From positions 115,317-179,316 of the forward strand of contig VSSA01000009.1 of NCBI GenBank assembly GCA_008123405.1: a stretch of 64,000 nucleotides of DNA, written 5' to 3'. The stretch is from Nocardioides sp. BGMRC 2183 (GTDB taxonomy: Bacteria; Actinomycetota; Actinomycetes; Propionibacteriales; Nocardioidaceae). Position 1 is the stretch's first letter, and every line of letters starts with the position of its first letter. This document shows, piece after piece, positions 49,133-58,935 of the stretch. The notes beneath the pieces were generated by a model. The model had not been told where the DNA came from, did not search any database, and worked only from the letters and a program-made list of their open reading frames with translations. The translations under genes were made by a program, and so were the position numbers.

Positions 49133-50302
49133 ATGAGTGACCCGAACGAGGGCCTGCGGGCCGACTGGGCGACGAAGGACTTCTACGCCGAGCTCGGCGT
49201 CGGCAAGTCCGCCTCGGCCGAGGAGATCAAGAAGGCCTACCGGAAGCTCGCTCGCGCGAACCACCCGGACTCCAACCCCAACGACACGGCCAAGCACGAC
49301 AAGTTCAAGTCGGTCGCCGAGGCCTATGACGTGATCGGCGACCCGGACAAGCGCAAGAAGTACGACCAGGCTCGCGAGCTCTTCGCCAGTGGCGGGTACG
49401 GCGCACGCGGCGGCGCCGGCGGGTTCAACGTCGACGACCTGCTCCGCGACCGCGGCGGGGCAGGTGGCGGCGGTGGCTTCGGCGATCTCTTCGGCGACCT
49501 GTTCGGCGGTGGTTTCGGCGGACGTCGGGCACAGCCCCGCCCCGCCCGCGGCCGCGACCTGGAGACCTCGACCACCATCGGTTTCACCGACGCGCTGGAC
49601 GGCGTCACGGTCTCGCTGCGGATCGCCGCCGACGGCGCCTGTTCGACCTGCTCGGGGACCGGTGGCAAGCCGGGCACCCAGCCGCACGTCTGCGGCACCT
49701 GTGAGGGGACCGGCTACGTCGTCGCCTCGATGGGCGGTGCGTTCACGATGAACGAGACCTGCCCCGCGTGTGGCGGCCGACAGCTCGTGTACGACGACCC
49801 CTGCCCCACCTGCCACGGCACCGGTACGTCGCGCACCGCCCGCACGATCCAGGCGAAGATCCCCGCCGGCGTCAAGGACGGCCAGCGGATCCGGCTGCGC
49901 GGCAAGGGTGGCCCCGGGGAGAACGGTGGCCCGGCCGGTGACCTCTACGTCACCGTCAAGGTCCGCGAGCACCGGGTCTTCGGCCGCAAGGGTGACCACC
50001 TGACCGTCGACGTACCGGTCTCCTTCCCCGAGCTGGCGCTCGGCGCGGAGATCAAGATCCCCACGCTCGGCGGAGCGCCGGTGACGTTGAAGATTCCCGC
50101 CGGCACGCCCGACGGCCGTACGTTCCGGGTGCGCGGCAAGGGTGCGACGGGCAAGGACGGCTCCCGCGGAGACCTGCTCGCCACCGTGGCCGTGCAGGTG
50201 CCCGGCTCCCTCACCGACGAGGCGCGGCAGGCGTTGGAGGCCTACGCCGCCACCACCGCATCGCACCCGCTGCGGGCCAACCTCTTCCAGGACGGTGCGT
50301 GA
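49133..50302 (+). CDS. dnaJ: Co-chaperone DnaJ (zinc-finger type)
   Basis: Hsp40 of 389 residues that delivers substrates to DnaK and triggers its ATPase. The J domain (about 15-80) has the HPD motif at residues 44-46. A Gly/Phe-rich stretch (about 95-140, GGGFGDLFGDLFGGGFGG) follows. The zinc region has four Cys pairs: CSTCSG, CGTCEG, CPACGG and CPTCHG. Two C-terminal substrate domains end the protein. ATG 49133 has GGAGGTG upstream. The extended N-terminus (MSDPNEGLRADWATKDFYAEL) is typical of the actinobacterial DnaJ1. It overlaps hspR. Confidence 0.97.
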   Translation: MSDPNEGLRADWATKDFYAELGVGKSASAEEIKKAYRKLARANHPDSNPNDTAKHDKFKSVAEAYDVIGDPDKRKKYDQARELFASGGYGARGGAGGFNVDDLLRDRGGAGGGGGFGDLFGDLFGGGFGGRRAQPRPARGRDLETSTTIGFTDALDGVTVSLRIAADGACSTCSGTGGKPGTQPHVCGTCEGTGYVVASMGGAFTMNETCPACGGRQLVYDDPCPTCHGTGTSRTARTIQAKIPAGVKDGQRIRLRGKGGPGENGGPAGDLYVTVKVREHRVFGRKGDHLTVDVPVSFPELALGAEIKIPTLGGAPVTLKIPAGTPDGRTFRVRGKGATGKDGSRGDLLATVAVQVPGSLTDEARQALEAYAATTASHPLRANLFQDGA

Positions 50303-50766
50303 TGGCTGCTCGGCGTCCGTCGGGGCCGGCGCCCCGAGGGCCGATCGGCGCGCAGTCGCCGGCGCCGGACGCCGCGGTCTACGTGATCAGCGTGGCCGCG
50401 GAGCTCTCCGGTCTGCACCCGCAGACCCTGCGCACCTATGAGCGCCTCGGGCTGATCACCCCTGGGCGCACCGGGGGCGGCGGGCGCCGCTACTCGGCCA
50501 GCGACATCGAGCGGCTGCGCGGCATCGCCGAGCTGACCGCCTCGGGCATCGGGATCGAGGGCGTGCGACGCATCCTCGACCTGGAGAACGCCCTGCTCGC
50601 CGTACGGAACCGCAACGAGGAGCTGCAGGCGGAGCTGGACGCGACCCGCGAGGCATTGCGGCAGGCGCTGGCCGTGCGCCCGCCGGCACCGCCGAGCGAC
50701 CGACTGCCGGCGCTGCGCAGCCCGGCCCCCGGCCAGTCAGTGGTGGTCTGGCGCCGCGGCGGCTGA
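50302..50766 (+). CDS. hspR: Heat-shock repressor HspR (MerR family)
   Basis: MerR-type repressor of 154 residues that binds HAIR sites with DnaK as co-repressor in Streptomyces and mycobacteria. The winged HTH spans about 28-95: YVISVAAELSGLHPQTLRTYERLGLITP and GRRYSASDIERLRGIAELT. A coiled-coil (EELQAELDATREALRQAL) follows. ATG 50302 overlaps the dnaJ stop (TGATG); GTG 50299 is an alternative one codon earlier. HAIR sites before dnaK (46385) and clpB (61117) are its expected targets here. Confidence 0.95.
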   Translation: MAARRPSGPAPRGPIGAQSPAPDAAVYVISVAAELSGLHPQTLRTYERLGLITPGRTGGGGRRYSASDIERLRGIAELTASGIGIEGVRRILDLENALLAVRNRNEELQAELDATREALRQALAVRPPAPPSDRLPALRSPAPGQSVVVWRRGG

Positions 50767-50809
50767 CGGGACGAGTTTCCGGCACCGGTCCTCGGGCAGG
50801 AGCACACCT

Positions 50810-53032
50810 ATGCCCGTGACCACCGGCCGTACCGCCCTCGCCTCGATCGCCGTTGCGCTGACCCTCACCGGCCTGGCCGCGTGCGGTGCCGACGACCCGC
50901 GCGACGACGCTCCGGTCCTGGAGCAGGCGTGGACCTCGGAGGCGACCGGCTGGGATGCCTACAAGGCGCCGTGGGTGGCCGACGAGGAGACCTGGATCTA
51001 CCGGTCGTATGAGCCCAACGGTCTGCAGGCGGTCGACCTCAGCGACGGTGCCGTCGGCTGGCACCTGCCGATGGGCGAGGTGTGTGCGCTCTCCGAGATC
51101 AACGACGCGGGTCTGCTGGGCGTGCAGTCGGGGGCGGACTGCGCCACCCTCACCGTCGTCGACACCGCCACCGGCCAGGAGCAGTGGTCGGAGCGGGTGC
51201 GGTTCCCCGCGGACACCTACCCGAGCGCCCGAGGAATCTCCCTCGCGATCACCGAGGAGACGCTGAGCGTGGCGACGCACTGCGGCATCGAGCGGTGGTC
51301 GCTGGACCAGGGGACCTTCCGCGGCCGCTTCGCCGAGGGAACGCCGGGGCAGCGGCGCTACTGCCTCCCCTCGGCCACCACGGGCGACATCGCGCTCATC
51401 GCCGGTCGCCGCTCCTTGAGCGCGTACGACGTCGACAGCGGCGAGCGACTCTGGCGGGAGCCCGGCGCCGATGCCGGCGTCCATCGCGTCTACGCCGAGG
51501 ACCCGCTGCTGGTCGATGTCTCCCTGGACGGCACCCGCGGCGTGCGCACGGTCGACGCCCGCGGCGGCAGCCTCGGTCCGCTGCTGGGCCGCCCGCTGCC
51601 GACGATCGGCGAGAGCCCGGACATCGCTGCGCCGCTGGGGGAGACGGTCCTCGGCGCCTACCACTCGGCCGCCGGCGGGTTCGAACCCGCCTACCGCGGC
51701 GTGCTCCGCGGTTGGGATCTCGCCACCGGCGAGGAGGATTGGAGTCGCCTCTCCACCGGCGACGAATACCTCGGCGCCGACGAGACCGGCGCCTACCTGG
51801 GGCGGACCATCGACTCCAGCGACGACGGCGACGGCTACGCCTACTGGGTGATGCGCTGGGCCGAGGGCGACACCGAGCCGCAGACCGTCGGGTGGATCGA
51901 CGACCAGGTGCTCACCACGATCCGGGTGGGCGACCTGCTCCTCGTCGAGGGCGGCTACCCCGGCGGCACCACGGCCTACCGCCTGCCGGACGGCGCCGAG
52001 GACCTCCCGATCCCCGCTGGCAAGGACAACTACGCGGCGACCGAGTGGGCGGAGGAGGACCTGCGCGACGACCCGATGGTCGACCCCTGCGCCGGTGTCG
52101 CTCCCGCGACCGTCCGTGCTCTCGGTCTCGAGCATGCCTCCGAGCTCCCGGCTCCGTTGGGTTGTGTCTGGGAGGAGGGCGAGCGGCGTCTCAGCGTCCA
52201 AGTGACGGTGAACCGCCCGAACGAGGACGCCGCGGCGATCGACGTCGCGAAGCAGGGCATGGAGGAGATCCGCGCGACCGGCCTCGAGGAGGCGGAGGAC
52301 CCCGACCTCGGCGACACCGTGCTGTACGCCGCGACCGCCAGCGTCGGCTCCGGCGAGTACGACGACATCCCCCACCGCACCGTGACCGACGCGCGCCTCG
52401 TGGTGCGACGTGCCAACGTCGTGGTCGACGTGACCTACGGCGAGGGCATGGGCACCTACGGACGCCCGCGTCAGCTGCCACTGGCGGGCAGCGTCGTCCA
52501 GGCCGGCGTACGAGCGGCGGCGGAGGAGGCGCTGGCTGCCTGGGAGGAGCCCGGTTCCGACCCGACTGCCGGGGCCGACGGTGCCGTGACCACGCTCCCG
52601 GATCCGTGCCCGATCGGGGCGGACCAGGTCGAGCGCGTGCTGCCCGGCACGGCCGCCCGCGACCTCACCGCCCCGGGCGAGGAGCGGTTGCGGGGGTGTC
52701 GCTGGCAGCGTGGCGCCTACGGCGACTTCGTCCAGGTCACCGCCGCGGCCATCGGCCCGAACGCGATCACCGGCGCGGATGCCGACGCGGAGGCGCGTCG
52801 TGTCTTCGACGCCGACGACCGCAGCGGGCTCGCCCGGCCGGTGCGCGGACCGTGGGACCAGGCCTGGATCCAGGGCGAGGACAACGGGTACAGCGACGGG
52901 TGGCGTCTCGCGGTGCTGAAGGACAACGTGATGCTGGTGGTCCAGATCAACCTCACCGAACAGCCGGGGAGCGATGCCCGTGCGGCCGCGATCGACATCG
53001 GTCGCAGGTACCTCGCCGCGATCGAACGGTGA
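50810..53032 (+). CDS. PQQ-type beta-propeller lipoprotein with two DUF3558-like domains
   Basis: Cell-surface lipoprotein of 740 residues. The lipobox cysteine is C25 (GLAAC). Residues about 45-400 carry repeated beta-propeller blades with PQQ/WD-like signatures (DLSDGAVGWHLPMG, DTATGQEQWSERV, DVDSGERLWREP, DLATGEEDWSRL). Two similar domains follow (about 420-585 and 595-740), each beginning with D-P-C and having a C-x-W block (GCVWEEGE, GCRWQRG), like DUF3558 domains of actinobacterial lipoproteins. ATG 50810 follows GGGCAGGAGC. No partner enzyme is adjacent; propellers often serve as scaffolds or sensors. Confidence 0.82.
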   Translation: MPVTTGRTALASIAVALTLTGLAACGADDPRDDAPVLEQAWTSEATGWDAYKAPWVADEETWIYRSYEPNGLQAVDLSDGAVGWHLPMGEVCALSEINDAGLLGVQSGADCATLTVVDTATGQEQWSERVRFPADTYPSARGISLAITEETLSVATHCGIERWSLDQGTFRGRFAEGTPGQRRYCLPSATTGDIALIAGRRSLSAYDVDSGERLWREPGADAGVHRVYAEDPLLVDVSLDGTRGVRTVDARGGSLGPLLGRPLPTIGESPDIAAPLGETVLGAYHSAAGGFEPAYRGVLRGWDLATGEEDWSRLSTGDEYLGADETGAYLGRTIDSSDDGDGYAYWVMRWAEGDTEPQTVGWIDDQVLTTIRVGDLLLVEGGYPGGTTAYRLPDGAEDLPIPAGKDNYAATEWAEEDLRDDPMVDPCAGVAPATVRALGLEHASELPAPLGCVWEEGERRLSVQVTVNRPNEDAAAIDVAKQGMEEIRATGLEEAEDPDLGDTVLYAATASVGSGEYDDIPHRTVTDARLVVRRANVVVDVTYGEGMGTYGRPRQLPLAGSVVQAGVRAAAEEALAAWEEPGSDPTAGADGAVTTLPDPCPIGADQVERVLPGTAARDLTAPGEERLRGCRWQRGAYGDFVQVTAAAIGPNAITGADADAEARRVFDADDRSGLARPVRGPWDQAWIQGEDNGYSDGWRLAVLKDNVMLVVQINLTEQPGSDARAAAIDIGRRYLAAIER

Positions 53033-53147
53033 CCGGGCGGCCGTCCCGCAGCCCGGATGCCTGTTCCTGCACGGCCCGAAGCACTAATCTCCCTCAGAAC
53101 GAAGACCGGTCTGCATGGGGCGGCGGGTCGCCCGACGGGAGTGTGCG

Positions 53148-54482
53148 GTGGAGGCGGTGCTCGACGGACTGGCCGACTGGGTCGACCATGTCGACTGGTT
53201 CGCCTTCGTCTCCATCCCGATCTTCACCGGCGTGGTCGGCTGGCTGATCAACTGGTCAGGCCTGTGGATGCTCTTCAAGCCGATCAGGTTCCACGGCATC
53301 CACGTCCCCGGACTGCGTGAGGTCGCGTCGGTCCTGCCGCGCAAGCTGCAGGAGATACCCGGCTGGATGGACGGCGGTCTGGGCTGGCAGGGCATCGTGC
53401 CGGCCCGTGCCGCCAAGATGGGCAGCATCGCCGTCGACAAGGTGATCGCCAAGCTCGGCACACCTGCCGAGTTCTACGCCCAGCTGGAGCCGGACCAGAT
53501 CGCCGCGCACATCGTCGAGGTCTTCCGCCCGGACCTGCCGGATCTCGTCGACGAGGTGATGCGGCGCGAGCATCCGCGGCTGTGGCGGGACCTTCCGCGT
53601 CCGGTCCGCGAGGCGGTCATCGACCGGGTCCAAGCGCAGCTACCCACCCTGGTCGGCCGGATCACCGACGAGATCGGCGTCCACATCGACCAGCTGCTGG
53701 ACCCGAAGATCATGGTGATCGACCACTTCCGCGACAACCCCGACCTGGTGGTCCGGGTCTTCCGGGACGTCGGCCAGCGTGAGCTCAACCTGATGGTCAC
53801 CTTCGGCTTCGTCTTCGGGTTCCTGCTCGGCATCCCGGTCGCCGTGGTCGACCAGACCTGGCACATCTGGTGGCTGCTGCCGCTGCTCGGGGTCGTGGTC
53901 GGCTGGCTGACCAACCTGCTCGGCATGTGGCTGATCTTCGAGCCGACCGAGGAGCGGCGGATCCTCGGGATCAGGGTGCACGGACTCTTCCTGCGGCGCC
54001 AGGACGAGTGCGCCGAGGTGTACGCCCGGATCATCGCCGAGGACGTGATCACGCTGGAGCGGATCGGCGACTTCCTGATGGACGGCCCGCGCGGCGACCG
54101 CACCCGGCAGATGCTTGCCGATGCCCTGCGCCCGGCCATCGAACGGGCCGCCGGGCCGTTGCGCGGCGCGGTGCGGGTGGCGATCGGCGGCTCCAAGTTC
54201 GACAGCATCCGCGACTCGGTCGCCGAGGAGGCGGTCGGACGCACCATCACCCCGTTCAAGGACCCGGTCTTCTCCCAACAGCAGTCGGAGAAGATCCGGC
54301 TGCTGCTGGCACGCCGGACCAAGGAGCTGCCGCCCCGGGACTTCGTGGAGATGATGCGCGCGGCGATCAAGGAGGACGAGTGGATGCTCTACGCCCACGG
54401 CGCCGTGATGGGCCTGGGTGGCGGCTTCCTGCACCTCGCGATCTTCAACGCCGGCCTGATCCCCGGCTTCCCACCCGGCTGA
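53148..54482 (+). CDS. DUF445 family membrane protein
   Basis: Membrane protein of 444 residues with the DUF445 pattern. A first helix (FVSIPIFTGVVGWLINWSGLWMLF) contains the G-x-x-x-W-x-x-N signature, and the second copy of it (GVVVGWLTNLLGMWLIF) lies at about 250, showing an internal repeat. Between them is a long soluble region (about 60-215). A final hydrophobic stretch ends the protein. GTG 53148 was chosen because GGGAG precedes it at 7 bases; ATG 53115 is possible but lacks a site. Function unknown; the family is widespread in bacterial envelopes. Confidence 0.85.
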   Translation: MEAVLDGLADWVDHVDWFAFVSIPIFTGVVGWLINWSGLWMLFKPIRFHGIHVPGLREVASVLPRKLQEIPGWMDGGLGWQGIVPARAAKMGSIAVDKVIAKLGTPAEFYAQLEPDQIAAHIVEVFRPDLPDLVDEVMRREHPRLWRDLPRPVREAVIDRVQAQLPTLVGRITDEIGVHIDQLLDPKIMVIDHFRDNPDLVVRVFRDVGQRELNLMVTFGFVFGFLLGIPVAVVDQTWHIWWLLPLLGVVVGWLTNLLGMWLIFEPTEERRILGIRVHGLFLRRQDECAEVYARIIAEDVITLERIGDFLMDGPRGDRTRQMLADALRPAIERAAGPLRGAVRVAIGGSKFDSIRDSVAEEAVGRTITPFKDPVFSQQQSEKIRLLLARRTKELPPRDFVEMMRAAIKEDEWMLYAHGAVMGLGGGFLHLAIFNAGLIPGFPPG

Positions 54483-54529
54483 GTGGCCGGCACCGACCTC
54501 CCCACCCACGACCCCGACCAGGAGACACC

Positions 54530-55501
54530 ATGGCCGAGAGTCCCGACAGCACCGGCCCGCCGAGCCTGCCGAACCTGCCCCGGCTCCCGGTGCTCGGCGA
54601 CCCCGAGGTCGTCGACTCGCTGCCCGGTCTGGCCCGGATCGCAGGCTCGGCCGCCCTGCACACCGCCGGGTGGGGGATGCGCACCTCGATCCGCAGCGTC
54701 CGTCGACTGAGTCGGGCCGCCGTCGACCCGGACGAGGCCGCGGCCCTGGTCCGTGACGTCGGGCAGTACGTCGGCACGGCCGGCGAGCTGGCCCGGCAGG
54801 TCGCCGACGGGGTGCCCATCGGCGATGCACTGCTCGCTGCCGGGGAGACGCTCGGCGGTGACGACCGGCACCACTTCCGGACCGGACCCGCCCTGAACGG
54901 CGTCGGGTCGGTCGACGGCCAGGTGGTGGCCAGTCGCCCCACCTCCCTGCGCGAGCGTGGCGCGGACCTGCTCGCCCGCTCCCGCGACGTGTGGAGCGAG
55001 GACGCCGCCCACCCGGCCTACGAGCGGATCCTCGACGAGCTCGCTCCCGACGAGGCACGGATCCTGGTCATGCTGCTCCGGCACGGTCCGCAGCCCAGCG
55101 TCGACGTCCGCACTGGTGGCCCGTTCGGGATGATGAGCTCGCAGCTGATCGCGCCCGGCCTGAACATGATCGGCGCGCGGGCCGGGGTGCGGCACCTGGA
55201 CCAGGTGCCGTCGTACCTGAACAACCTGTTTCGGCTGGGCCTGGTCTGGCTGCCGCGGGAGCCGGTCGCCGACCATGCCGAATACCAGGTGCTCGAGGCG
55301 CAGCCCGACGTGCTCGCCGCGCTGGGGTCGGTGAGGTTCGCCAAGGTGGTACGCCGCAGCATCCACCTCACCCCGTTCGGCGAGGAGTTCTGCCGGCTCG
55401 CCTTGGTCGATGCCGACGTCGCAGCCAGCGATCTGCCCGAGCACGCGACGCCGCCCGACGACGGCCCCCAGGCGACCGGGCCGCACCTGACCGCAACCTG
55501 A
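54530..55501 (+). CDS. DUF4393 (Abi-alpha)-like protein
   Basis: Protein of 323 residues. The N-terminal part is helical and Ala/Gly-rich (about 20-120, ARIAGSAALHTAGWGMRTSIRSVRR). The region about 160-300 has HPAYERILDELAPDEARILVML, PSYLNNLFRLGLV and HLTPFGEEFCRLAL, the order of blocks seen in DUF4393, called Abi-alpha after a link with abortive infection. ATG 54530 follows AGGAGAC. It starts 47 bp after the DUF445 gene, probably in the same operon. No phage-related genes are nearby, so a defence role is not supported by context. Confidence 0.68.
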   Translation: MAESPDSTGPPSLPNLPRLPVLGDPEVVDSLPGLARIAGSAALHTAGWGMRTSIRSVRRLSRAAVDPDEAAALVRDVGQYVGTAGELARQVADGVPIGDALLAAGETLGGDDRHHFRTGPALNGVGSVDGQVVASRPTSLRERGADLLARSRDVWSEDAAHPAYERILDELAPDEARILVMLLRHGPQPSVDVRTGGPFGMMSSQLIAPGLNMIGARAGVRHLDQVPSYLNNLFRLGLVWLPREPVADHAEYQVLEAQPDVLAALGSVRFAKVVRRSIHLTPFGEEFCRLALVDADVAASDLPEHATPPDDGPQATGPHLTAT

Positions 55502-55594
55502 CCGCACCTGACCCACCTGATCCGCCCGTGCGTCGCTGGTGTATCCCCCATCCGAGGTCTCGACGCCGGGTGGCGGTGGTGGTAGCCATAACGG

Positions 55595-57106
55595 GTGAAC
55601 AGACTCCTGATCGACGGCAACTGGCGCGAGGCGAGCGACGGCGGGACCAGGACGATCCGCTGCCCGGCGGACGGGAGCGAGGTGGGCGTCGTACCCGAGG
55701 CGACGGCACAGGACGCGGCCGAGGCGATCCGTGCCGCCCGCCGGGCCTTCGACGACGGGACCTGGCCGACGACGCCGGCGCCCGAACGGGCCGCATTGCT
55801 CCGGCGGGTGGCGGACCGCCTGGTCGCGGAGAAGGACGAGGTGGCCCGGCTGGAGAGCCTGGACACCGGCAAACGGTTCGTGGAGTCGCAGATCGACGTC
55901 GACGACATCGAGGGCGTCTTCCGCCACTTCGCCGACCTGGCCGCCGCTGACGGCGGGCGGGTCGTCGACACCGGGATGCCGGCGGTCTCCAGCCGGGTGG
56001 TCCACGAGCCGGTCGGGGTCTGCTCGCTGATCACCCCGTGGAACTACCCGCTGCTGCAGACCAGCTGGAAGGTGGCGCCGGCGCTCGCCGCGGGCAACAC
56101 CTTCGTGCTCAAGCCCAGCGAGCTCACGCCGCACACCGCCGTCTGGCTCTGCCGCGTGCTCGGCGAGGAGGGGCTGCCCGAGGGTGTCGCCAACCTGATC
56201 CTCGGAGCCGGTGGGGTGGTCGGACCGCCGCTGACCGAGCACGAGGACGTCGACCTGGTCTCCTTCACCGGGGGCGTGGTCACCGGTCGCGCGATCATGG
56301 CCGCCGCGGCGCCGACGGTGAAGCGGATCGCACTCGAGCTCGGTGGCAAGAACCCCAACGTGATCTTCGCCGACGCCGACCTACCGGCCGCGATCGACAA
56401 CGCGCTGACGGCGGTCTTCCTCGACTCCGGCCAGGTCTGCTCCGCCGGTGCACGCCTGGTGGTGGAGGAGAGCATCCACGACCGGGTCGTCGACGAGCTC
56501 GTTGCCCGCGCCGAGCAGATCCGGCTCGGCGGACCCTTCGACGACGACGCCGAGACCGGCCCGCTGATCAGCGAGCAGCACCGCGACAAGGTCGCGGCGT
56601 ACGTCGCCGACGCCCTCGAGGACGGCGCGGTCCTGCGCTGTGGTGGCGGTGCGCCCGAGGGCGAGCAGTACGACGCCGGCTGGTACTTCGCGCCCACCAT
56701 CCTGGACCACTGCACCCGGGACATGCGCTGTGTGCGGGAGGAGTCCTTCGGGCCGGTGCTGACCGTGGAGACCTTCGCCGGCGCGGACGTCGACGCGGCT
56801 GAGAACGCCGCGGTCGCGATCGCCAACGACACCATCTACGGCCTTGCCGGCGCCGTGTGGAGCGAGAACGCCGGCCGCGCGGAGCGGGTCGCGCAGCGGC
56901 TGCGCCACGGCACCGTGTGGATCAACGACTACCACCCCTACGTGCCCGGCGCGGAGTGGGGCGGCTTCAAGCAGTCCGGGATCGGCCGCGAGCTCGGACA
57001 GGCCGGCCTGGAGGAATACCGCGAGACCAAGCACATCTGGCACAACACCCGCCCAGCACCGGCCGGGTGGTTCGACCGGAGCGGCGCAGAGAAGGAGCAG
57101 GCATGA
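55595..57106 (+). CDS. betB: Betaine-aldehyde dehydrogenase (aldehyde dehydrogenase family)
   Basis: NAD(P)-dependent aldehyde dehydrogenase of 503 residues. The cofactor and active-site blocks are [45 protein letters not shown], catalytic Glu248 (ELGGKNPN) and Cys282 (SGQVCSAG). [11 protein letters not shown] and [21 protein letters not shown] are the later conserved blocks; the last resembles betaine-aldehyde enzymes. GTG 55595 is the start. The stop overlaps the betA start (ATGA), which supports its role in turning betaine aldehyde into glycine betaine. The gene name rests mainly on this operon. Confidence 0.9.
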   Translation: MNRLLIDGNWREASDGGTRTIRCPADGSEVGVVPEATAQDAAEAIRAARRAFDDGTWPTTPAPERAALLRRVADRLVAEKDEVARLESLDTGKRFVESQIDVDDIEGVFRHFADLAAADGGRVVDTGMPAVSSRVVHEPVGVCSLITPWNYPLLQTSWKVAPALAAGNTFVLKPSELTPHTAVWLCRVLGEEGLPEGVANLILGAGGVVGPPLTEHEDVDLVSFTGGVVTGRAIMAAAAPTVKRIALELGGKNPNVIFADADLPAAIDNALTAVFLDSGQVCSAGARLVVEESIHDRVVDELVARAEQIRLGGPFDDDAETGPLISEQHRDKVAAYVADALEDGAVLRCGGGAPEGEQYDAGWYFAPTILDHCTRDMRCVREESFGPVLTVETFAGADVDAAENAAVAIANDTIYGLAGAVWSENAGRAERVAQRLRHGTVWINDYHPYVPGAEWGGFKQSGIGRELGQAGLEEYRETKHIWHNTRPAPAGWFDRSGAEKEQA

Positions 57107-58935
57107 ACCAGCACTACGACTACGTCATCGTGGGTGGCGGCTCGGCCGGCTCCGCGCTCGGCAACCGGCTCTCCAGCGACCCCTCGACCCGGGTGCTGGT
57201 GCTCGAGGCGGGCCGCAGCGACTTCCGGATCGACCCGTTCATCCACATGCCCGCCGCGCTGCCCTACCCGATCGGCAACCGGCTCTACGACTGGAAGTAC
57301 GAGTCCGATCCGGAGCCGCACATGGGCGGGCGCCGGATCTACCACGCCCGCGGCAAGGTGCTCGGTGGCTCGTCGTCGATCAACGGGATGATCTTCCAGC
57401 GCGGCAACCCGATGGACTTCCAGCGCTGGGCCGGCGAGCCGGGCATGGACGCGTGGGACTACGCCCACTGCCTGCCGTACTTCAAACGGATGGAGACGGT
57501 GCTGCTGGAGGACGGCAGCACCGGAGCCGACGCCTGGCGTGGCGGCTCCGGCCCGCTCGTGCTGGAGCGGGGCCCGGCGCGCAGCCCCCTCTTCGGCGCC
57601 TTCTTCCAGGCCGTCCAGGAGGCGGGCTACCCGCTCACCGACGACGTCAACGGCTACCGGCAGGAGGGCTTCGCCAAGTTCGACCGCAACGTGCACCGCG
57701 GACGCCGACTCTCGGCTGCGCGCGCCTACCTGCACCCGGTGCGCAGCCGGAAGAACCTCACGGTGGAGACGCTGGCCATGGTCACCGGGCTGCGGATGGA
57801 GGGCAACCGCTGCACCGGCGTCGACTACGTCCGCGGCGGCAAGGTGCACCGCAGCGTCACGGCCGGCGAGGTGGTGCTCTGCGGCGGGGCGTTCAACTCC
57901 CCGCAGTTGCTCCAGCTCGCCGGGATCGGCGACCCCGCGGTGCTCGCGGCCGCGGGCGTGGACACCCGCGTCGAGCTGCCGGGCGTGGGCGCCAACCTGC
58001 AGGACCACCTCGAGGTCTACGTGCAGCACGCGTCCAAGCAGCCGGTCTCGATCGCGCCATGGCTCGCCCACCAGCACAAGCCGCGGATCGGCGCCGAGTG
58101 GCTCTTCGGCCGCACCGGTGTCGGCGCCTCGAACCACTTCGAGGCAGGCGGGTTCATCCGGTCAAACGACGAGGTGGAGTGGCCGAACCTGATGTTCCAC
58201 TTCCTTCCCATCGCGATCCGGTACGACGGCTCCAAGCCCGCCGAGAGCCCCTATGGGATCCACGGCTACCAGGTCCACATCGGGCCGATGTACGCCGACA
58301 CCCGCGGCCACGTGCACATCCGCTCCACCGACCCCTACGAACACCCCTCGATCCAGTTCAACTACCTCTCCACCGAGAACGACCGTCGCGAGTGGATCGA
58401 GATGGTGCGGGCCGCCCGGAACATCCTCGAGCAGCCCGCGTTCGCCGCGTTCAGCGGTGGCGAGATCTCGCCAGGGTCGGCGGTGGAGACCGACGAGGAG
58501 ATCCTCGAGTGGGTGCGCAACGACGCGGAGACCGCGCTGCACCCCTCCTGCACCGCGAAGATGGGCACCGACGAGGCGGCAGTGGTGGACCCGGGCAGCA
58601 TGCGGGTGCACGGCACCGAGGGTCTGCGGGTGGTCGACGCGTCGGTCTTCCCGTTCGTCACCAACGGCAACATCTACGCCCCGGTGATGATGGTCGCCGA
58701 GAAGGCCGCGGACCTGATCGCCGGCAACACCCCGCTGCCCGCCGCCGATGTGCCCTGGTACCGACACGGCACCGGGGCACCGCTCTACCCCGTCGGCGAC
58801 CCGCGCAACGACGCCTGGGACGCCACCACGGACCCGCCCTCGGCCGCCGGCGCTCGCCGGTCCGCAAGCCGACGCCAGAGCGCCGCCACCGACTCGGGAA
58901 CCACCCCCACCGCGACGGCCCAGGAGGACCGATGA
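57103..58935 (+). CDS. betA: Choline dehydrogenase (GMC oxidoreductase)
   Basis: FAD-dependent GMC-family enzyme of 610 residues, oxidising choline to betaine aldehyde. The FAD loop is [18 protein letters not shown], the GMC signature [20 protein letters not shown], then [15 protein letters not shown], and the C-terminal block with [12 protein letters not shown] and the active-site histidine. ATG 57103 overlaps betB by four bases and the stop overlaps betT by four (ATGA), so the three are translated together. The C-terminal 60 residues after about 550 are low in complexity and not found in usual BetA proteins. Confidence 0.93.
   Translation: MNQHYDYVIVGGGSAGSALGNRLSSDPSTRVLVLEAGRSDFRIDPFIHMPAALPYPIGNRLYDWKYESDPEPHMGGRRIYHARGKVLGGSSSINGMIFQRGNPMDFQRWAGEPGMDAWDYAHCLPYFKRMETVLLEDGSTGADAWRGGSGPLVLERGPARSPLFGAFFQAVQEAGYPLTDDVNGYRQEGFAKFDRNVHRGRRLSAARAYLHPVRSRKNLTVETLAMVTGLRMEGNRCTGVDYVRGGKVHRSVTAGEVVLCGGAFNSPQLLQLAGIGDPAVLAAAGVDTRVELPGVGANLQDHLEVYVQHASKQPVSIAPWLAHQHKPRIGAEWLFGRTGVGASNHFEAGGFIRSNDEVEWPNLMFHFLPIAIRYDGSKPAESPYGIHGYQVHIGPMYADTRGHVHIRSTDPYEHPSIQFNYLSTENDRREWIEMVRAARNILEQPAFAAFSGGEISPGSAVETDEEILEWVRNDAETALHPSCTAKMGTDEAAVVDPGSMRVHGTEGLRVVDASVFPFVTNGNIYAPVMMVAEKAADLIAGNTPLPAADVPWYRHGTGAPLYPVGDPRNDAWDATTDPPSAAGARRSASRRQSAATDSGTTPTATAQEDR

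Noticed and set aside
54530-55501. Calling a phage-defence island
   Set aside because: Only one gene has a weak Abi-alpha resemblance. The neighbours are ordinary chromosomal genes and no other defence family is present.
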